A stretch of DNA of 64,000 bases from positions 18,928 to 82,927 of the forward strand of contig NZ_CATNLZ010000006.1 of the NCBI RefSeq assembly GCF_950101795.1, in the 5' to 3' direction. The notes under the pieces are model-generated. The model saw only the letters and a list, made by a program, of their open reading frames with translations. It was not told where the DNA came from and ran no database searches. Position numbers and translations under genes: made by a program. This stretch comes from Nocardioides sp. T2.26MG-1 (lineage in GTDB: Bacteria; Actinomycetota; Actinomycetes; Propionibacteriales; Nocardioidaceae). Position 1 is the stretch's first letter, and every line of letters begins with the position of its first letter. This document shows positions 60,213 through 64,000 of this stretch, piece after piece.

Positions 60213-60240
60213 TTGACGGTGACAGTAATAGTGTCACAAT
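60213..60240 (+). promoter_or_regulatory. fadA promoter with embedded palindrome
   Basis: TTGACG (60213-60218) and CACAAT (60235-60240) lie 16 bp apart. GTGACA-GTAATAG-TGTCAC (60219-60237) is an inverted repeat with perfect 6-bp arms filling the spacer. The -10 ends 6 nt before the thiolase ATG. It is probably the site for the divergent MerR protein. The TGTCACAAT nonamer is at 60232-60240. Confidence 0.65.
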
Positions 60241-60246
60241 CGGTCC

Positions 60247-61458
60247 ATGGCTGAGGCATTCGTGTACGACCACATCCGCACCCCGCGTGGCAAGGGCAAG
60301 AAGGTCGGGTCCCTCCACGAGGTGAAGCCCGTCGACCTGATCGTCGGGCTCCTGGACGAGATCAAGGAGCGTAACCCCTCGCTCGACCCCGAACGCGTCG
60401 ACGACGTGGTCCTCGGTGTCGTGTCGCCGATCGGCGAGCAGGGCGGTGACATCGCGAAGACCGCGGCCCTCAAGGCCGGCTACCCCGAGACCGTCGCCGG
60501 CGTGCAGCTCAACCGTTTCTGCGCCTCCGGGCTCGAGGCGGTCAACCAGGCGGCGTCCCGCGTCCGCGGCGGCTTCGAGGACCTGATCCTCGCCGGCGGC
60601 GTCGAGTCGATGAGCCGGGTGCCGATGGGCTCCGACGGCGGCGCCTGGGCCTCCGACCCGGCGACCGCGCTCACGACCGGCTTCGTGCCGCAGGGCATCG
60701 GTGCCGACCTCATCGCCACGATCGAGGGCTGGACCCGCGACGACGTCGACGCCTATGCCGCCGAGTCGCACCACCGCGCCGCCAAGGCCTGGGCCAACGG
60801 CTACTTCAACGGCGCGATCGTGCCGGTCCGCGACCAGAACGGACTGGTCGTGCTCGACCACGACGAGACGATCCGGCCGGACACCACCGCCGAGGGCCTG
60901 GCCGGCCTCAAGCCGAGCTTCGCCGACATCGGGGCCCAGGCGGGCTTCGACGACGTCGCGCTGGAGAAGTACCACTGGGTCGAGCGGATCGACCACGTCC
61001 ACCACGCCGGCAACTCCTCCGGCATCGTCGACGGCGCCTCGCTGGTCGCGATCGGCACCGAGGAGATCGGCGCCCAGCTCGGCCTCACCCCGCGAGCCCG
61101 CATCGTCTCGACCGCCGTGTCCGGCGCCGACCCGACGATCATGCTCACCGGACCCGCCCCGGCCGCCCGCAAGGCGCTCGCCCGCGCCGGCCTCGAGGTC
61201 GGCGATATCGACCTGTTCGAGATCAACGAGGCGTTCGCCGCGGTCGCCATGCGCTTCATGCGCGACCTGGGCATCAGCCACGACATCACCAACGTCAACG
61301 GCGGCGCGATCGCCATGGGCCACCCGCTCGGCGCCACCGGCGCGATGATCCTCGGCACGCTCGTCGACGAGCTCCAGCGCCGCGACCTGCGCCGCGGCCT
61401 CGCCACGCTCTGCGTCGGCGGCGGCATGGGGATCGCGACCATCGTGGAGGTGGTGTGA
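60247..61458 (+). CDS. fadA: Acetyl-CoA C-acyltransferase (thiolase)
   Basis: A 403-residue thiolase that cleaves 3-ketoacyl-CoA in the last step of beta-oxidation. The nucleophilic Cys92 is in [28 protein letters not shown] supplies the catalytic His region, and CVGGGMGIA carries the second Cys. The start [19 protein letters not shown] is typical of trifunctional-enzyme beta subunits (FadA/FadI). The gene pairs with fadB downstream to form an expected FadA-FadB complex, separated by a repeat-containing spacer. It is leaderless by the promoter read above. Confidence 0.93.
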   Translation: MAEAFVYDHIRTPRGKGKKVGSLHEVKPVDLIVGLLDEIKERNPSLDPERVDDVVLGVVSPIGEQGGDIAKTAALKAGYPETVAGVQLNRFCASGLEAVNQAASRVRGGFEDLILAGGVESMSRVPMGSDGGAWASDPATALTTGFVPQGIGADLIATIEGWTRDDVDAYAAESHHRAAKAWANGYFNGAIVPVRDQNGLVVLDHDETIRPDTTAEGLAGLKPSFADIGAQAGFDDVALEKYHWVERIDHVHHAGNSSGIVDGASLVAIGTEEIGAQLGLTPRARIVSTAVSGADPTIMLTGPAPAARKALARAGLEVGDIDLFEINEAFAAVAMRFMRDLGISHDITNVNGGAIAMGHPLGATGAMILGTLVDELQRRDLRRGLATLCVGGGMGIATIVEVV

Positions 61459-61500
61459 GCGCTCCGCGCTCCCACCACCTCCACGGGGGTGCGACCCGTC

Positions 61501-61634
61501 GGTGGTCGAGTAGCCCCCGCGACTGAGGAACGAAGTCGCGGACCAGGGCGTATCGAGACCCAGTCGGTCTCCCGAGACATCACAACTCCACAGGTGGTTT
61601 CGAGACAGGCGCTAGCGCGCCTTCCTCAACCACC
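61501..61634. repeat. Pair of inverted dispersed-repeat units in the fadA-fadB spacer
   Basis: Unit A (61501-61560) starts GGTGGTCGAGTAG and ends GTATCGAGACC, with an internal stem CCGCGACT/AGTCGCGG. Unit B (61596-61634) is in the opposite orientation: it starts GGTTTCGAGAC and ends CTTCCTCAACCACC. They are 35 bp apart, with related outer ends (GGTGGTYGAG). They look like REP-type dispersed intergenic repeats. No ORF lies inside. Confidence 0.7.
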
Positions 61635-61654
61635 GTGTTCAGAACAGGATCTCC

Positions 61655-63865
61655 ATGAGCACCAGCACCGAGCAGCAGACCGCCGTCCGCTACGACAAGG
61701 ACGCCGACGGCATCGTCACCCTCACCCTCGACGACCCGACGTCGAGTGCCAACACCATGAACGAGCTCTACCTCGAGTCGATGGCCGCCGCCGTGCAGCG
61801 GCTGTACGACGAGGTCGACGCCCCCGACAACCCGGTCACCGGTGTCGTGGTCGCCAGCGCGAAGAAGACCTTCTTCGCCGGCGGCAACCTCAAGAACATG
61901 GTCCAGGCGACCAAGGACGACGCGGGCTCCGTGTTCGCGATGGGCGAGGCCGTCAAAGCCGGCCTGCGCCGGCTCGAGCAGTTCCCGCGGCCGGTCGTCG
62001 CGGCGGTCAACGGCGCGGCCCTCGGCGGCGGCTTCGAGATCTGCCTGGCCTGCAACCACCGCGTCGTGGTCGACGACGACAGCGTCAAGCTCGGCCTGCC
62101 CGAGTCGACCCTGGGCCTGCTGCCCGGCGGTGGCGGCGTGACCCGCGTCGTACGCCTGCTCGGTCTGCAGTCCGGCCTGATGGACGTGCTGCTGCCCGGC
62201 ACCCAGTTCAAGCCGTCGGCCGCCAAGGACAAGGGCCTGGTCGACGAGCTGGTCGCCACCCGCGAGGAGCTGGTGCCGGCCGCGAAGGCGTGGATCAAGG
62301 CCAACCCCGACGAGACCCAGAACCCCTGGGACAGGCCCGGCTACAAGATGCCCGGCGGCTCGCCGACGACGCCGTCGCTGGCGGCGTTCCTGCCGGCGTT
62401 CCCGGCGCTGCTGCGCAAGCAGACCAGGGGCGCCGTCTACCCGGCCCCGCGGGCGATCCTGTCGGCCGCGGTCGAGGGCGCGCTGGTCGACTTCGACACC
62501 GCGTCGCGCATCGAGTCGCGCTACCTGACGAGCCTGATCGTCAACCAGGGCTCGAAGAACATGATCCAGGCGTTCTTCTTCGACCTGCAGGCGATCAACT
62601 CCGGCTCGCTGCGCCCGCAGGGCATCCCGCCCTACCGCGCGGTCAAGGTCGGCGTGCTCGGCGCCGGCATGATGGGCGCCGGCATCGCCTACTCCTGCGC
62701 CCGCTCCGGCATGGAGGTCGTGCTCAAGGACGTCGCGCTGGAGAGCGCCGAGAAGGGCAAGGCCTACTCGGAGAAGCTGCTCGACAAGGCGATCGCCAAG
62801 GGCCGCAGCACCGAGGAGAAGAAGGCGGAGCTGCTCGGCCGGATCAAGGCCACCGCCGACGCCGCCGACCTGGCCGGCTGCGACCTGGTGATCGAGGCGG
62901 TCTTCGAGGACCCCTCCCTCAAGCAGAAGGTCTTCGCCGAGATCGCGCCGTACGTCAACGACGACGCGCTGCTGTGCTCCAACACCTCGACGCTGCCGAT
63001 CACCGAGCTGGCGACCGGCGTCGACCGGCCGGCCGACTTCATCGGCCTGCACTTCTTCAGCCCCGTCGACAAGATGCCGCTGGTCGAGATCATCAAGGGT
63101 GCGGAGACCTCGGACGTCGCGCTGGCCAAGGCGTACGACGTGGTCCAGCAGATCCGCAAGACCCCGATCGTGGTCAACGACAGCCGCGGCTTCTACACCT
63201 CGCGGGTGATCGGCACCCAGGTGATGGAGGGCCTCGCGATGGTCGCCGAGGGCATCCACCCGGTGTCGATCGACCGAGCGGGCACCCAGGCCGGCTACCC
63301 GGTCGGCCCGCTGCAGCTCACCGACGAGCTCAACATGGAGCTGATGGCCAAGATCCAGAAGGCCAACGCGGACGCCGCCGAGCGCGAGGGCCGCACCTGG
63401 GAGCCGTCGGCCGGCGAGCAGGTCGTCGCGAAGATGATCGAGATCGGCCGCCCGTCGCGGCTCAAGGGCGCCGGCTTCTACGAGTACGACGAGTCCGGTC
63501 GGCGCCAGGGCGTCTGGGCCGGCCTCGCCGAGGCGTTCCCCCGCACCGACGCGGAGGTCCCGCTGCAGGACATGAAGGACCGGATGCTGTTCATCGAGGC
63601 GCTCGAGACCGCGAAGTGCTTCGAGGAGGGTGTGATCGAGTCCGCGGCGGCGGCGAACATCGGCTCGATCATGGGCATCGGCTTCCCGCCGATGACCGGC
63701 GGCGCGGCCCAGTTCATGCAGGGCTACGAGGGCGCTGACGGATCGATCGGGCTGGCCGCGTTCGTGACCCGCGCCGACGAGCTGGCCGAGACGTACGGCG
63801 AGCGGTTCCGGCCCTCGGCGTACCTGCGCGAGCTGGCCGCCTCGGGGGGCTCGTTCCCGGCCTGA
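61655..63865 (+). CDS. fadB: Multifunctional fatty-acid oxidation protein (enoyl-CoA hydratase / 3-hydroxyacyl-CoA dehydrogenase)
   Basis: A 736-residue bifunctional alpha-subunit. The N-terminal crotonase domain (residues ~1-200) has FFAGGNLKNM and AVNGAALGGGFEI, with the catalytic Glu in GLPESTLGLLPGGGG. The central NAD-binding domain has GVLGAGMMGAGIAYSCARSG (~330), and the catalytic His is in GLHFFSPVDKMPLVE. C-terminal 3HCDH domains follow. It hydrates enoyl-CoA and oxidises 3-hydroxyacyl-CoA, then hands the product to FadA. The 196-bp gap from fadA carries a repeat that may set the ratio of the two. Confidence 0.95.
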   Translation: MSTSTEQQTAVRYDKDADGIVTLTLDDPTSSANTMNELYLESMAAAVQRLYDEVDAPDNPVTGVVVASAKKTFFAGGNLKNMVQATKDDAGSVFAMGEAVKAGLRRLEQFPRPVVAAVNGAALGGGFEICLACNHRVVVDDDSVKLGLPESTLGLLPGGGGVTRVVRLLGLQSGLMDVLLPGTQFKPSAAKDKGLVDELVATREELVPAAKAWIKANPDETQNPWDRPGYKMPGGSPTTPSLAAFLPAFPALLRKQTRGAVYPAPRAILSAAVEGALVDFDTASRIESRYLTSLIVNQGSKNMIQAFFFDLQAINSGSLRPQGIPPYRAVKVGVLGAGMMGAGIAYSCARSGMEVVLKDVALESAEKGKAYSEKLLDKAIAKGRSTEEKKAELLGRIKATADAADLAGCDLVIEAVFEDPSLKQKVFAEIAPYVNDDALLCSNTSTLPITELATGVDRPADFIGLHFFSPVDKMPLVEIIKGAETSDVALAKAYDVVQQIRKTPIVVNDSRGFYTSRVIGTQVMEGLAMVAEGIHPVSIDRAGTQAGYPVGPLQLTDELNMELMAKIQKANADAAEREGRTWEPSAGEQVVAKMIEIGRPSRLKGAGFYEYDESGRRQGVWAGLAEAFPRTDAEVPLQDMKDRMLFIEALETAKCFEEGVIESAAAANIGSIMGIGFPPMTGGAAQFMQGYEGADGSIGLAAFVTRADELAETYGERFRPSAYLRELAASGGSFPA

Positions 63866-63868
63866 GGC

Positions 63869-63919
63869 GGCGTGTCTGCGGGGTTCGGCTGCTGGCAGCC
63901 GGAACCCGCACGCCACGCC
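63869..63919 (+). terminator. Terminator after fadB
   Basis: An extended hairpin: outer GGCGTG/CACGCC (63869-63874 and 63914-63919) and inner 16-nt arms (63877-63892 and 63895-63910). It starts 3 bp after the fadB stop. The rest of the window to 64000 holds only GC-rich sequence with no gene I can support. Confidence 0.7.
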
Positions 63920-64000
63920 GGGCAGCCGCGGCGTGTCGTGCGGGGTCCGGCCGCCAGGTGGTGCGGCTGTGGCGGATGTGGCAACCCCGTGCCGGCCGGG

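Noticed and set aside
61501..61634. An insertion sequence or MITE
   Set aside because: The ends are only partly inverted, no target duplication is visible and there is no transposase. It fits REP-like repeats better.

Overview
The window is high-GC DNA with almost no gaps between genes. Start codons are often GTG or overlap the previous stop (ATGA/GTGA), and several genes look leaderless. The gene families are actinobacterial: EF-G2, an EthA-type monooxygenase, DUF2332, a TIGR03086-type protein, an ECF sigma factor with a SnoaL-like tail, LuxR-type AAA regulators, and a four-gene block with the same order as Mycobacterium tuberculosis Rv2249c-Rv2252. A Nocardioides-like member of the Propionibacteriales is my best guess, by inference only. 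I see no phage, insertion sequence, CRISPR array, tRNA or rRNA.

Layout. 0-3 kb: a cut SDR gene, a flavin-dependent LLM oxidoreductase with a KstR-like operator, a YceI protein and a 50-residue ORF with its own terminator. 3-9.4 kb: a small ORF, glmS, a Tat-exported phosphocholine-type phospholipase C, and a DEAD-box helicase with a DbpA-type RNA-binding tail. 9.3-12.6 kb: a CxxC flavoprotein facing a MerR regulator with a CueR-like C-x7-C-P loop, then a lipoprotein penicillin-binding protein. 12.7-17.6 kb: EF-G2 facing a large LuxR/AAA regulator. 17.9-26.4 kb: a secreted M4 metalloprotease, a succinate-semialdehyde dehydrogenase, a lipoprotein of unknown function, DUF2332, a short LuxR regulator, and an ECF sigma factor with its TIGR03086 partner. 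26.5-31.2 kb: tetR-glpD facing a flavoprotein-lipid kinase pair. 31.2-33.8 kb: a hydrolase, pirin and a GH1 beta-glucosidase.

33.8-43.2 kb is the main accessory region. It holds two PAPS-type sulfotransferases, a membrane-anchored methyltransferase-like protein, four GT2-type glycosyltransferases and a UDP-glucose dehydrogenase. It looks like a surface glycan locus with sulfation. Two of the glycosyltransferases are paralogues that carry an N-terminal domain I do not recognise.

43.2-64 kb: a padR-fadH-patB-ugd run, a CapA-like lipoprotein, an M28 peptidase lipoprotein, a DUF4396 membrane protein with a CsoR-type operator inside its promoter, an amino-acid ABC transporter, a CaiB-family racemase, a glutamine amidotransferase, an EthA-type Baeyer-Villiger monooxygenase, CsbD, a second DEAD-box helicase, a CPBP protease, and a MerR regulator facing fadA-fadB. 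Lipid and acyl-CoA metabolism recurs throughout (LLM oxidoreductase, fadH, racemase, fadA, fadB, glpD).

The regulatory DNA is unusually readable. Six regulator-type palindromes lie in or near promoters or start codons. At nine genes a -10-like hexamer ends 6-7 nt before the chosen start codon, which suggests leaderless transcription. Four of these share a TGTCACA(A/C)T element.
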